Part shown: positions 34,456 through 43,699 of the stretch, piece after piece
Position numbering within the stretch: position 1 is the first letter of the stretch
Layout of the letters: every line of letters starts with the position of its first letter
Assembly (NCBI RefSeq): GCF_039530945.1
Contig: NZ_BAAAPC010000016.1
Span: forward strand, 62,001 to 126,000
Reading direction: 5' to 3'
Length of the DNA: 64,000 nt
DNA from: Nocardiopsis_C rhodophaea
Lineage (GTDB): Bacteria > Actinomycetota > Actinomycetes > Streptosporangiales > Streptosporangiaceae
Translations under genes and position numbers: made by a program
Notes under the pieces: generated by a model
What the model was told of the DNA's origin: nothing
Seen by the model: the letters and a program-made list of their open reading frames with translations, nothing else
The model's database searches: none

Positions 34456-34962
34456 CTAGGCGGAGACGTCGAGGACCCGGTCCAGGAACTGCTCAAGGTT
34501 GCGGACGGTATCGGCGATCTGGTCCTCTACCGGCACGCCCTCCAGGTGCCGCTCCGCCGCGGCGTTCTTCTTCTTTTCCCGGACATAGAGCGAACAGGCG
34601 AGGTCACCGCAGATGTAGGCGCCCACGGTATTGCCCTGCCGACCGGCCGCCCCCACCCGGCGCGCGGCGTAGAGCACCACCCCGGTCCCGGCGTGCGCGG
34701 TGGAGCACAGCGAGCAGATGTTGCTCTTGGTCAGGCTCCGCCGCACCCCACTGGACGCCCGAAGCGTCACCCCGACCAGTCCGCTCTCCCGCTCGGCGAC
34801 GATGTAACCGCGGTCCAGCGCCCCCGGGTCGCGCCACCCCAGGAAGTCGAGGTCGTCCCAGGGCATCTCGTTCAGCCCCTTGGGGAGATTGGCCCTCTTG
34901 GCCTCGCCCTTGGAGCAGTTCGCGAAGGACGAGCGGATCTCTGCATCGGTTACGGGGTTCAT
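34456..34962 (-). CDS. FBP-type treble-clef zinc-finger protein
   Basis: A 168-residue cytoplasmic protein with the fusidic-acid-resistance-like, EF-G-binding C-terminal zinc finger. The Cys pairs are CSLC (about residue 85) and CGDLAC (about 120), and conserved SNICSLCSTAH and GAYICGDLACS stretches match this family. A conserved FLGWRDP segment precedes the finger. It is expected to bind EF-G or the ribosome, as FusB-type proteins do, but that is inference. ATG 34962 gives a natural start. It stands alone between the enoyl-CoA hydratase and an unknown pair. Confidence 0.85.
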   Translation of the reverse strand: MNPVTDAEIRSSFANCSKGEAKRANLPKGLNEMPWDDLDFLGWRDPGALDRGYIVAERESGLVGVTLRASSGVRRSLTKSNICSLCSTAHAGTGVVLYAARRVGAAGRQGNTVGAYICGDLACSLYVREKKKNAAAERHLEGVPVEDQIADTVRNLEQFLDRVLDVSA

Positions 34963-35043
34963 GGAGCCGGACGCTAGCAGCGCACATGATGGGACGTCTC
35001 CTGGTTTTCCAGCTCAGCGATCCGCTCCGCAGGACGCCCCCCA

Positions 35044-36171
35044 TCAGCTCACACTGTTCGAGCACGGGCCCGTGCCCACACCCTCGCTGATCTCGAACAC
35101 GCCGTCGTCGAGCAGCCGCGAGCGGTCGCGGATCTCCCGCTCGTGCTCCGGGGGCCAGAGCGTCCCCTGCCCCCACCGCACGCCGCCGAGGTCGATTCCC
35201 CGCAGATCGACCTCCCGCAGATCGGTGGCGAAGAACTCACCGCACTCCCGCCTCACCTCGGCGAAGCACTCCTGCGCGCGCTGGATGTCCGGGCGCGCGT
35301 AGTTCTCCCGCACATCGGGGTCGAGCAGGCGCAGGAGCATGGCGCAGCAATGCAGCCGGTAGGCCCTGCGGAACAGCACACCCAGGTCCTCCTCCACCAC
35401 GGTGCCGGTCGGGGCATCTTCGGCCCCGATCAGGTCCTCGACCCGCGCGCGGACCTCCGTATGGGACTGGACGAGCCGCTGGGCGCGGTCCCGGATGAAG
35501 TCGAACTCGGCGAAAACGATGCTGACCCGCGTCGGTTCCACATCGATGACGCGCGTCAGGACACGTTCCAGGGCGTCGCCCAGCTCGCCGACGACCTGCC
35601 GCGCAGCCGGGAGAGGCGTGGAGATCCCCGCCTCCCACGCGACATCCGACGCCAGGTCCAGGACGCGCGCGATGTCGCGAACACACAGCGACACGCGGCT
35701 GAGCGTATCCCTCAACCCCCTCGACAGGTAGTCCGCCAGTACGGGGTCGCGCACCACGTCGAGGTCGAGCCCTGGGGTCAGCAGGCGCGCACGGGCGTCA
35801 TCGATCTCGCGCGCGAGATACTGCAGCCAGGAGGACGTGTAGTGGCCGAGGTCGACCTGGCGGGTCGGCGGTCTTCGGAGCTGCGCCCTCAGCCGCATCC
35901 TCGCGGGACCATCCGCGTGCCGCACCCCGGTCAGGAGGTCGGCCAGAGCGGTATCGACCAGCCGCGGGAGGCCGGCCGGGGCGACGCGGCTACGCGCGGG
36001 GGCCGCCCCGCGCGCGGGCGGCATGCCTGTTCCCAGGACCGCGGCCATGGTCCGCGTCCCCAGGCCCACTACGCCGCGGCCGCCCTCGGACGCCGGGACC
36101 AACAGCACCCGGTCGGTCCCTGCGATGGCGGCCAGTGTGCGGTTCCAGAACGAGCATTCCGTCATACTCAC
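35044..36171 (-). CDS. Uncharacterised protein with pentapeptide-like tail
   Basis: A 375-residue, Arg-rich, helical protein with no signal peptide. Its C-terminus has a short pentapeptide-repeat-like run (DLREVDLRGIDLGGVRWG, about residues 318-335) followed by TLWPPEHEREIRDRS, a tail seen in many actinobacterial pentapeptide proteins of unknown role. Its ATG overlaps the stop of the preceding membrane-protein gene by 4 bp, so the two are one coupled unit. The arrangement (small membrane protein plus larger soluble partner) could be a conflict or signalling cassette, but no known effector domain was recognised. Confidence 0.65.
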   Translation of the reverse strand: MSMTECSFWNRTLAAIAGTDRVLLVPASEGGRGVVGLGTRTMAAVLGTGMPPARGAAPARSRVAPAGLPRLVDTALADLLTGVRHADGPARMRLRAQLRRPPTRQVDLGHYTSSWLQYLAREIDDARARLLTPGLDLDVVRDPVLADYLSRGLRDTLSRVSLCVRDIARVLDLASDVAWEAGISTPLPAARQVVGELGDALERVLTRVIDVEPTRVSIVFAEFDFIRDRAQRLVQSHTEVRARVEDLIGAEDAPTGTVVEEDLGVLFRRAYRLHCCAMLLRLLDPDVRENYARPDIQRAQECFAEVRRECGEFFATDLREVDLRGIDLGGVRWGQGTLWPPEHEREIRDRSRLLDDGVFEISEGVGTGPCSNSVS

Positions 36172-36632
36172 TCCCCCTTGCTCCCAGCGTCGCCCTCCGA
36201 GGGGTCGGGCGCTGTGTCGGGAGGCGCCGGGTTCCGGGGCGGGGGCAGCACGCCGTAGTCCGACCCCTCGCCACTCTGTACTCCGAACGTCTGCGTGTGC
36301 ACCACCCGGCCCTTGACCGTGGCCATCTGCTGTAGCACCGCCGGAGCCGCGACACCCGCCATCAGCGCCATGAACGCCGACTCGACCTGCCCCGCCAGGG
36401 TCAGCACGAGGCCCACGAACGCGCCGAGCACCACGTGAAACAGACCGGCCAACAGGTCGGGGCCGAGGTCGACTCTGCTCCGGAACCGCGGGCGTTCGGC
36501 GGTGTCGCCGTTGCGCTCAAGGTGGTCGCGGCAGGCCGACTGCCACGTGATCACCGCGGTGTACAGGTCGAGCAGGCCTCGAACCGAACCGCCCGCGGCG
36601 GCGAGCAGTGTCAGCGTTACCGTCGGCTCCAT
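36168..36632 (-). CDS. Small membrane protein coupled to downstream gene
   Basis: A 154-residue protein with a hydrophobic start (LTLLAAAGGSVRGLLDLYTAV) and two membrane spans around residues 63-105, then a Pro/Asp/Ser-rich cytoplasmic tail ending GSKGE. It is the first gene of a pair with the pentapeptide-tail protein (ATGA overlap). No family was recognised. The first hydrophobic stretch may be amphipathic rather than a signal. Confidence 0.6.
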   Translation of the reverse strand: MEPTVTLTLLAAAGGSVRGLLDLYTAVITWQSACRDHLERNGDTAERPRFRSRVDLGPDLLAGLFHVVLGAFVGLVLTLAGQVESAFMALMAGVAAPAVLQQMATVKGRVVHTQTFGVQSGEGSDYGVLPPPRNPAPPDTAPDPSEGDAGSKGE

Positions 36633-36789
36633 TGTCCCGTTCGTCTCCGAGGGCGGGAAGGCCCAGACTTCCAGATGTGGAGAGTCGATTCGGGTTTTCC
36701 CGGAAGATCCCCTGGCCCGCGCTGTGGTTTCTCACCAGCAGGTAAGGAACTTCTGGCTGTTCGGACCATCGGACGGCTGGGCCACGGGC

Positions 36790-37557
36790 TTACCCGGTCG
36801 ACCGCCGGTAGTGGTACCTGTGCGACTCCTCGAACCCGTGCGCCTCGTACAGCTTGCGAGCGGCGGTGTTGCCCTCCTCGACCTGCAACCACGCCGAACG
36901 GGCTCCCTTGTCCCGCCCCCATGTGAGCAGCGACCGCAGGAGCGCGGTCGCCGTTCCGCGGCGCCGGTACTCCGGCCGGGTTCCCATGCAGAAGACGCCG
37001 AGCCATCCCCCATCGACGACCCCGGCCCCAACGCTTGCGACCGTCGCACCGTCCATGACGCGCGCGAAGACCGTACGCCCCGGGATTCGGTCCATGACCA
37101 GTTCACCGGCGGCGTCGCTGCGCCCGTCGACCCACTGGAGCGTTCGGGTCCACGCCTCGTCCCGATGGCCGAGACGGACCGGCCACCGCTCGCCGCCCAC
37201 TCCGGTGCGGCGGCCCCGCCCGACCTTTAGCCCTGGTTCCTCGGCCAGCGACGCGCGCATAACCAGCGTCGGTGACAGGCGCTGGAATCCGCGGTCGGCC
37301 AAGTGGTCATCGAGCATGGAATGCCGGTGGGCGGGCGAGACCTGGATCAGGATCGGCTGGTCCCGTCGCGCGTAGAACTCCTGGACAGCGGACAGGCCGT
37401 CGACCGCGTCGCGCTGGGGTGGAAGAGCACTGTTCGACCTGCTGCGCGCGACACCGGGCGAGGAGCGCAGCACCCACCCGCGCGCGTACTCCACCACCAT
37501 CGCGGGCCACGCCCGCGCCGCCTGCCGGTCGATCACGATGTCGTCAGCGTCGTCCAT
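36790..37557 (-). CDS. GNAT family N-acetyltransferase
   Basis: A 255-residue protein. The C-terminal half is a GNAT domain with the acetyl-CoA-binding motif in RPEYRRRGTATALL (about residues 197-210) and a following LYEAHGFEESHRYHYR end typical of the fold. The first 120 residues have no clear domain of their own. Substrate unknown; it could acetylate a small amine or a protein N-terminus. It is 69 nt beyond the ykoC stop on the same strand, so read-through from ykoEDC is possible, but functional linkage is doubtful. Confidence 0.85.
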   Translation of the reverse strand: MDDADDIVIDRQAARAWPAMVVEYARGWVLRSSPGVARSRSNSALPPQRDAVDGLSAVQEFYARRDQPILIQVSPAHRHSMLDDHLADRGFQRLSPTLVMRASLAEEPGLKVGRGRRTGVGGERWPVRLGHRDEAWTRTLQWVDGRSDAAGELVMDRIPGRTVFARVMDGATVASVGAGVVDGGWLGVFCMGTRPEYRRRGTATALLRSLLTWGRDKGARSAWLQVEEGNTAARKLYEAHGFEESHRYHYRRSTG

Positions 37558-37625
37558 CGCACCAGGATGGCAGCCGGGTCATCACGAGACCTCGGTCGGC
37601 TTCCCGGTGGGAGTGGGCTTGCCCG

Positions 37626-38507
37626 TCACACGAAGAGTGGCGTCCAGGTGCCCAAGGCGAGGGAGATGCCGTGGGCTGCGGCGACAAGAAGCACCGTGCC
37701 GATGAGGAGGCCGGTGTCCGAGCGGCGCCAGGTGCTTTCACGGGCGTGGGTGCGGGGGCCGGTGCCGAAGGCGCGGGCGTCCATGGCGGTGGCGAGCAGG
37801 GTTCCGGTGCGGATGGAGCGCACCAGGAGCGCGAAGGCCTTGCCGGTGAAGATCGTGGCGGCGGTCAACGGGTTGCAGCCCGCTTCCAGCCCGCGGGCGC
37901 GGCGGGCCAGGGTGAGGGTGCGCCACTGGTCGGCGAGCAGCGGGATCAGCCGGAGCGCCGCCAGCACGCCCATCGCGGGGCGTTCGGGGACCTTGAGCCG
38001 CTGGACCAGCGCGTCGGTCAGCTCGGTGGGGTTGCTGGTGGCGGCCACCAGCACGCCGGGCAGAGCGATGGCCAGCAGGCGCACGGCCAGGCCGAAGGCG
38101 GTGAGCGGGCCGCTCTCACCGAAAACGAGGTTGACGGCTCCGACCGACAGCGCTGCCAGGAGCAGCGGCCCGCCGAGGGTGGCGGCGGTGCGCCGGGCGA
38201 TGCCCGCGAACGGCAGGAGAACCACGACGGCGGCCAGCACGACGCCGGGCGTGACCGGGTCGACCGTCGGGACCAGAGCGGCGGTCACCAGCAGCGCCGC
38301 CACCACCTTCGCGGCCGGGTTAGCACGCCGGAGCCACGCCTCACGGGCGGAGGACGCCGCGGAGGCGCCGGAAGCGCGAGCCTTCGGCTTGCCGGGAACG
38401 CGCGAGAGCCGCGGAGCCGCCGCTCGACCCTCGGGGGTGGGCGACGCCTCGGGGATGGATTCCCGGGTGTCGGCCGCGGTGTGCGGATCCGTGGGGTGGG
38501 TGGTCAT
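37626..38507 (-). CDS. ykoC: ECF transporter transmembrane (T) component
   Basis: The 293-residue EcfT-like subunit that couples ATP hydrolysis by YkoD to substrate uptake by YkoE. Residues 1-60 are a variable Pro/Ala/Ser-rich tail; several spans follow. Two Arg-containing coupling motifs appear (RRARGLEAG near residue 205, and ATAMDARAFGTG near residue 245), the second fitting the A-R-x-F-G form. ATG 38507 overlaps the ykoD stop by 4 bp (ATGA). The name rests on operon order, riboswitch and motifs. Confidence 0.85.
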   Translation of the reverse strand: MTTHPTDPHTAADTRESIPEASPTPEGRAAAPRLSRVPGKPKARASGASAASSAREAWLRRANPAAKVVAALLVTAALVPTVDPVTPGVVLAAVVVLLPFAGIARRTAATLGGPLLLAALSVGAVNLVFGESGPLTAFGLAVRLLAIALPGVLVAATSNPTELTDALVQRLKVPERPAMGVLAALRLIPLLADQWRTLTLARRARGLEAGCNPLTAATIFTGKAFALLVRSIRTGTLLATAMDARAFGTGPRTHARESTWRRSDTGLLIGTVLLVAAAHGISLALGTWTPLFV

Positions 38508-40063
38508 CCGGTTGCCTCCCCAGCTGCCGATGGGGCGGAGGCGACGCTGGTGACGGCGCCCCCGCCCACGCGCAGTTCGACGTCGGTGAACCGGTCGAGC
38601 AGCAGGGTGTCGTGGGTGGCCATGACGATCGCCCGCCCCTCGCTTCGCAGGTCGGCGAGGAGGGTCACCAGCTCGGACCAGGTGCGGGCGTCCTGGCCGA
38701 AGGTCGGCTCGTCCAGCAGCAGCACGTCGGGGGCGTGGGCCGGGCCCGAGCTGAGGGCCGTCGCGACCGAAAGCCGCCGTTTCTCGCCGCCGGAGAGCGT
38801 GGCGGGGTGCACGTCGGCGAGGTGGGTGAGGCGCAGCCTGGCCAGCAGTTCCTCCACCCACGCCGCTGCCTCGCGCTCGCCCAGTCCCGTGCGGCGGGGG
38901 GCGAAGGCGAGTTCGTCGCGGACGCCGCCCGTGACGAACTGGTCCTCGGCGTGCTGGAAGACCGTGCCCAGGTGCCGGGCGAGACGGTGCGCGGGCCAGC
39001 GGATCAGGGGGCGCCTATCGACCCCGGCCAAGACGCCGCGCGGCTCGACGGCCCCGCCGTGCGGCGCGGTGAGCCCGGCCAGCAGCATGAGCAGGGTGGA
39101 CTTGCCCGCCCCGTTGGGGCCGGTCAGGGCTGTGGCCGTCGCGGACGTCACCATCGCGTCCACGCTGTCCAGGATCGTCGCGGGCACGCCGGTGCGCGGC
39201 CCGGGACCACCGGGTTCGCGGGCCACCAGATCGACCGCCTCGATGAGCGAGGAAGCGGGAGCGGGGGTGTCGGCGGCCCGGAGATCCGGACGCGGTTCAT
39301 GGCCCGGCACCCACACGCCCCGCTCGGCGAGGTGGGCGCCGTGGGTAGCGAAGACGGTGTCCGGGGTGCCATCGGCGATGACGCCGCCGCCCGGTTCGAG
39401 CACGACGACCCGGTCTACCAGTCCGACCACGTCGGCCACGCGATGCTCGACCAGCACCAGCGTGGCCTCGGTGGTGGCGACCAGGTCCGCCACGACCTCG
39501 CGCACGAGCCGCGCCCCGGCCGGGTCGAGGTTGGCGGTGGGCTCGTCGAGCAGCAGCAGGCGCGGGTTCATCGCCAGGGTCCCGGCGATGACCAGCCGCT
39601 GCTTCTCGCCGCCGGACAGCGCGGAGGTCGGCCGCTCCACGTCGTAGGGGAACCCCACCTGGTCCATCGCCGCGCGCACGCGCGGCCAGATGTCCGCGCG
39701 GGGCACGGCGCGGTTCTCCAGGCCGAAGGCGACGTCGTCGCCGCTCCGCGCCATCACGAGCTGGGTCTCCGGGTCCTGGCTGACCAGTCCGATGTCGCCC
39801 CGGCGGCGGTCGGCGGGCTCGCCGTCGACGAGGAGTATCCCCTCCTGCTCACCGGTGATGGCGGCGTCGGGCCCGGTGAGTCCGGCGATGGCGTGCAGCA
39901 GCGTGCTCTTGCCCGCCCCGGAGGCGCCGAGGAGCAGGACCCGCTCGCCCGGCTCGACCACCAGGTCGACGCCGCGCAGCGCCCACGCGTCGCGGGCGCC
40001 GTGCCGCCACCCCCACCCGGCGAGCCGCACCCCGGCACCACCCCGGGCGGCGCCCCCGCTCAT
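38504..40063 (-). CDS. ykoD: ECF transporter double ATPase
   Basis: A 519-residue protein with two fused ABC ATPase domains. Walker A GASGAGKST and GPNGAGKST, signature motifs LSGGEKQR and LSGGEKRR, Walker B LLLLDEPT and VLLLDEPT, followed by H-loops (VEHR and ATHD). Both domains look complete. It energises uptake by YkoE/YkoC of thiamine or its hydroxymethylpyrimidine precursor. ATG 40063 overlaps the ykoE stop by 4 bp. The ORF is open beyond 40063 toward 40765, but that part belongs to ykoE. Confidence 0.93.
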   Translation of the reverse strand: MSGGAARGGAGVRLAGWGWRHGARDAWALRGVDLVVEPGERVLLLGASGAGKSTLLHAIAGLTGPDAAITGEQEGILLVDGEPADRRRGDIGLVSQDPETQLVMARSGDDVAFGLENRAVPRADIWPRVRAAMDQVGFPYDVERPTSALSGGEKQRLVIAGTLAMNPRLLLLDEPTANLDPAGARLVREVVADLVATTEATLVLVEHRVADVVGLVDRVVVLEPGGGVIADGTPDTVFATHGAHLAERGVWVPGHEPRPDLRAADTPAPASSLIEAVDLVAREPGGPGPRTGVPATILDSVDAMVTSATATALTGPNGAGKSTLLMLLAGLTAPHGGAVEPRGVLAGVDRRPLIRWPAHRLARHLGTVFQHAEDQFVTGGVRDELAFAPRRTGLGEREAAAWVEELLARLRLTHLADVHPATLSGGEKRRLSVATALSSGPAHAPDVLLLDEPTFGQDARTWSELVTLLADLRSEGRAIVMATHDTLLLDRFTDVELRVGGGAVTSVASAPSAAGEATG

Positions 40064-40698
40064 CCGCGTGCCGAGGGGAAGGGCGTGAGCGCGCCCGCGC
40101 GGGCCAGGGCGGTGGTCAGCAGGCGGCCGCCGACCCCGGCGATGACCGCGGCGCTGAGCACGACGATGCCCCCGTAGGCGGCCATGTACGCGAACGGCCA
40201 GTCGGCGTAGTAGAGGGTCAGGTCCATGGCCGTCGGCGCCAGACCGGCGGCGGCACCGGCGAGCACGGAGATCCCCATCCCCCAGAAGCGGTAGCGGCCG
40301 AGCGCGAAGACCACCTCGGGCATCAGGCCCTGCAGCAGCCCCGCGAGGACCACCACCAGCCCCCAGTGGGTGCCGAGCAGCATCGACACTGTGGCCGCCG
40401 CGACCGAGGTGAGCACACCGGCACCCGGCTTCCGGATGATGAGCATGCCGAGCACGCCGGGCACCAGCCACATGCCGTAGATCACCGCCTGGGCGGGCGG
40501 GAAGAAGAGGAAGAGGGGGGCGGTGGACTCCCACAGCATCCCCCAGAACCAGAAGATGACGCCGATGGCGACACCCAGGACGGCGGCGACCACGATGTCG
40601 ACGGTGCGCCACCGGAAGCCGGTGGCCGATGCTCCAATCCCGGAGGATGTGGTGGACGTGGTTCTGGGGGTTTCTCCCGGCGTGAATGGGGTTCCCAC
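40060..40698 (-). CDS. ykoE: ECF transporter substrate-binding (S) component, thiamine/HMP type
   Basis: A 212-residue integral membrane protein with about six spans starting with the FRWRTVDIVVAAVLGVAIGV segment (residue 28 onward). It is of the YkoE type, the specificity subunit of thiamine/hydroxymethylpyrimidine transporters. The start is GTG 40698, with GGAAGGGA about 8 nt upstream. The TPP riboswitch just upstream on the same strand supports the thiamine-related substrate. First gene of a coupled ykoE-ykoD-ykoC operon. Confidence 0.92.
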   Translation of the reverse strand: MGTPFTPGETPRTTSTTSSGIGASATGFRWRTVDIVVAAVLGVAIGVIFWFWGMLWESTAPLFLFFPPAQAVIYGMWLVPGVLGMLIIRKPGAGVLTSVAAATVSMLLGTHWGLVVVLAGLLQGLMPEVVFALGRYRFWGMGISVLAGAAAGLAPTAMDLTLYYADWPFAYMAAYGGIVVLSAAVIAGVGGRLLTTALARAGALTPFPSARG

Positions 40699-40804
40699 GT
40701 GAATGTCCCTTCCGTGTCGGCACACGAGAGGGCGCGAAGTGCCAAGAGGGCCGGGATCGGGGCACGTGTCAACGCGCCGATCGACTCCACGGCCGACGGA
40801 TCCT

Positions 40805-40895
40805 ACGACTTCCTTCGCCGGCATGACCCGGATCAGGTGTGTAAGGGTCTGCGGTACGGTCCCGCACTCTCAGCGCCGAAGCGCTCCCCTGTCGG
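40805..40895 (-). ncRNA. TPP riboswitch (THI element)
   Basis: The minus strand contains AGGGGAGCGCTTCGGCGCTG, then CTGAGAG (revcomp of 40867-40873), a P3-like region, ACCCTT, TGATCCGGGTCATGCCGGCG (from 40836 down to 40817) and GAAGGAAG. These are the hallmark conserved elements of the TPP aptamer, in order. It lies about 110 nt upstream of the ykoE start. With TPP bound, transcription or translation of ykoEDC should fall. No T-run terminator is obvious between, so the GC-rich pairing of 40700-40800 may sequester the ribosome site. Confidence 0.95.
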
Positions 40896-40922
40896 TTCCC
40901 TGCCGTTCGAGCAGTTGACTCC

Positions 40923-40953
40923 ATTATGGGTGACTCCGCGAGCGGATAGGCAA
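40923..40953 (-). promoter_or_regulatory. Candidate promoter for the TPP-riboswitch transcript
   Basis: TTGCCT (40953-40948) and CATAAT (40928-40923) are separated by 19 nt, with transcription start expected around 40915, just upstream of the aptamer. The -10 matches the consensus in five of six positions; the spacer is slightly long. Confidence 0.5.
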
Positions 40954-41017
40954 CGTGGGTCGTCTCCAACCGCTGGGGCGCGGAGTTGTCGGCGAGGACC
41001 CCTTGACAGCCCCAAGG

Positions 41018-41048
41018 GGCCGGTCGGGTCACCGATGACCGACCGGCC
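41018..41048 (-). terminator. Hairpin after glgP
   Basis: A 13-bp stem with one bulged base (41018-41031 and 41036-41048, 4-nt loop) lies 33 nt past the glgP stop. It should separate glgP from the ykoEDC leader. There is no T-run. Confidence 0.55.
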
Positions 41049-41080
41049 CGACACGCGCGGCGCCGCCGACGCCGTGACCG

Positions 41081-43699
41081 CTACCGCAGCACGATCCCGT
41101 CGTCCATGTTCTCGGGCGGGTGCGGGACCACGACCAGGCCCATCTCGGCAGGATCGGCCAGCATGGGGTGGGCGGGCAGGACGCGCACGGTGTAGCCGCA
41201 CGTTCCGGCGCGCTGCAGGGGCACGGAACCCGCGTAGCGCACCAGCGGCCCCTCGCTCCCGTCGGGCTCGCCGACGGCCTCCAGTTCGGCCACGACCGGA
41301 TCCACCAGCCGCTCGCCGCCGGTGACCCGGCCGATGGCGACCTCCACCTGGATGTCCTCGGGTGTCAGTCCGGCCAGGCCGAGGGTGGTGTGCACCTGCA
41401 TATCGCCGCCGACCTGGGGCGGGTCTTCCATGCCCACCACCTCGACGTGTTCGATGCGCACTCCTGGCCAGGCCTTTCGGACCCGGCGCTTCCACTCGGC
41501 GAGTTCGCGCGCACCGTTCATGTCCTCGCGCAGCAACCGCCGCGAGGAGTCGGCCGCCCCCTGGTAGAGGTGGGTGACGTACTCCTGCACCATGCGGGTG
41601 GCCAGCACCTTGGGGCCCAGCGACACGAGGGTGTGCTTGACCATCTCCAGCCAGCGGTTGGGCAGCCCCTCCTCGTCGCGGTCGTAGAAGAGCGGGGCGA
41701 CCTCGCCCTCGATCAGGTCGTACAGCGCCGCCGCTTCCAGCTGGTCGCGGCGGTCGGGGTCGCGCACGCCGTCGGCCGTGGGGATGGCCCACCCGTTGGA
41801 GCCGTCGAACCACTCCGCCCACCAGCCGTCGCGGATGGAGAGGTTGAGCCCGCCGTTGAGCGCCGCCTTCATGCCCGAGGTGCCGCAGGCCTCCAGCGGA
41901 CGCAGCGGGTTGTTCAGCCACACGTCGCAACCCTGCACCAGCGAACGCGCCAGATCCATGTCGTAGTCGGGCAGGAAGACGATGCGGTGGCGCACCCGCG
42001 GGTCGTCGGTGAAGCGCACGATCTCCTGGATGAGGCGTTTGCCGCCCTCGTCGGCCGGGTGGGCCTTGCCCGCGATGACGATCTGCACGGGGCGGTCCGG
42101 GTCGAGCAGCATCGACTTGAGCCGGTCGCGGTCGCGCAGCATGAGGGTGAGCCGCTTGTAGGAGGGCACCCGCCGCGCGAAGCCGATAGTCAGCACGTCG
42201 GGGTCGAGCACGTCGTCGACCCAGCCCAGCTCGGCCGAGCTGGCCCCCCGCTGCCGCCAGGAGGCGCGCAGCCGTTCCCGCGTGTCGGCGACCAGGCGGC
42301 AGCGGAGCGTGCGGCGCATCTCCCACAGGTCCGCCTCGTCGGCGTCGGTGATCTTGCGCCAGCCCTCGGAGCGGGTGAACTCGGTGGAGTCCCGCACCAT
42401 GCGCCCCGCCAGCCGCTGGGCCTCCTCCGCCACCCACGTGCGCGCGTGCACGCCGTTGGTGATGGACGTGATGGGGACCTCGGCGGCGTCGAACCCCGAC
42501 CACAGCCCCTGGAACATGTCCCGGGCGACGGCCCCGTGCAGCTGGCTGACACCGTTGACGCGCTGTGCCAGCCGCATGCCCATCACGGCCATGTTGAACA
42601 CCGCGGGGTTGCCGCCCGCGTAGTCCTCGGCGCCCAGCTCCATGACGCGGTCGAGCGGCACGCCCGGTGTCGCGGAGACATCGGCGGTGAAGTGCCGCTC
42701 GACGAGGTCGCGCGGCAGGCGGTCGATCCCGGCGGGGACCGGCGTGTGGGTGGTGAAGACCGTCCCCGCGCGGGTGGCCTCGACCGCCTCGTCGAAGGTC
42801 AGTCCGGCCTCGTCGATGTACTCGCGGACGCGTTCCAGGCCGAGGAACCCGGCGTGTCCCTCGTTCATGTGGAAGACCTCGGGGCAGGGGTCGCCGGTCA
42901 GCTCGCAGTAGACGCGGACCGCCCGCACCCCGCCGATTCCGAGCAGCAGCTCCTGGCGCAGCCGGTGCTCGCTTCCGCCCCCGTAGAGGCGGTCGGTGAT
43001 ACCCCGCAGCTCCGGGTCGTTGCCCTCGTGGCACGCGTCCAGGAGCAGCAGCGGCACGCGACCGACGCGGACCACCCACACGTGCGCGGTGAGGCGGCGG
43101 CCCTCGGCCATGTCGACGCCGACGCACACGGGGTCCCCCGCGGCGTCGCACAGGCGGCTCATGGGCAGTCCGCGCGGGTCGATCTCCGGGTAGTCCTCCA
43201 GCTGCCAGCCCTCGGGGGAGAGGGCCTGCGTGAAGTAGCCGTGCCGGTAGAGCAGACCGACGCCGATGAGCGGCAGGCCCAGGTCACTGGCGCTCTTGAG
43301 ATGGTCCCCGGCGAGGATGCCCAGTCCGCCGGAGTACTGGGGCAGGGCGGCGGTGAGTCCGTATTCGGCCGAGAAGTAGGCGATGCCCGAAGGCGGCCGG
43401 GACAGGCCCTGATACCAGCGTGGGCCGGTGAGATAGGTGTCGAGGTCGGCGGCGGCCTCGCGCAGACGAGCGCGGAACTCCTCATCGCGTGCGAGCGCGG
43501 CGAACCGCTCCCCACCGACCTCGCCGAGCATGCGGAACGGATTCTGGCCGACGCTCTCCCACACCTCGGGATCGATCGCGGCGAAGACCTCGCGGGTCGC
43601 CGGGTGCCACGCCCAGCGGAGGTTCGCGGCGAGTCGGCCCAGCGGGGCGAGCTCGTCGGGGAGGACGGTACGGACGGTAAATCTGCGAATGGCCTTCAC
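41081..43699 (-). CDS. glgP: Alpha-glucan phosphorylase
   Basis: Phosphorolyses alpha-1,4-glucans to glucose 1-phosphate, using PLP. The 872-residue protein is of the actinobacterial alpha-glucan phosphorylase subfamily. Clear features are the N-terminal FSAEYGLTAALPQYSGGLG, HMNEGHAGFLGLE, TTHTPVPAG, and EACGTSGMKAALNGG containing the PLP Lys (about residue 611). It is divergent from glgE, with a 530-bp gap, and probably supplies or recycles maltose-1-phosphate-derived glucan. ATG 43699 gives the natural MKAIRRFTVRTV start. Confidence 0.94.
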   Translation of the reverse strand: MKAIRRFTVRTVLPDELAPLGRLAANLRWAWHPATREVFAAIDPEVWESVGQNPFRMLGEVGGERFAALARDEEFRARLREAAADLDTYLTGPRWYQGLSRPPSGIAYFSAEYGLTAALPQYSGGLGILAGDHLKSASDLGLPLIGVGLLYRHGYFTQALSPEGWQLEDYPEIDPRGLPMSRLCDAAGDPVCVGVDMAEGRRLTAHVWVVRVGRVPLLLLDACHEGNDPELRGITDRLYGGGSEHRLRQELLLGIGGVRAVRVYCELTGDPCPEVFHMNEGHAGFLGLERVREYIDEAGLTFDEAVEATRAGTVFTTHTPVPAGIDRLPRDLVERHFTADVSATPGVPLDRVMELGAEDYAGGNPAVFNMAVMGMRLAQRVNGVSQLHGAVARDMFQGLWSGFDAAEVPITSITNGVHARTWVAEEAQRLAGRMVRDSTEFTRSEGWRKITDADEADLWEMRRTLRCRLVADTRERLRASWRQRGASSAELGWVDDVLDPDVLTIGFARRVPSYKRLTLMLRDRDRLKSMLLDPDRPVQIVIAGKAHPADEGGKRLIQEIVRFTDDPRVRHRIVFLPDYDMDLARSLVQGCDVWLNNPLRPLEACGTSGMKAALNGGLNLSIRDGWWAEWFDGSNGWAIPTADGVRDPDRRDQLEAAALYDLIEGEVAPLFYDRDEEGLPNRWLEMVKHTLVSLGPKVLATRMVQEYVTHLYQGAADSSRRLLREDMNGARELAEWKRRVRKAWPGVRIEHVEVVGMEDPPQVGGDMQVHTTLGLAGLTPEDIQVEVAIGRVTGGERLVDPVVAELEAVGEPDGSEGPLVRYAGSVPLQRAGTCGYTVRVLPAHPMLADPAEMGLVVVPHPPENMDDGIVLR

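Noticed and set aside
37626..38861. Longer start for ykoC running into ykoD
   Set aside because: The upstream part is antisense-like filler over ykoD; ATG 38507 with an ATGA overlap is the natural start.
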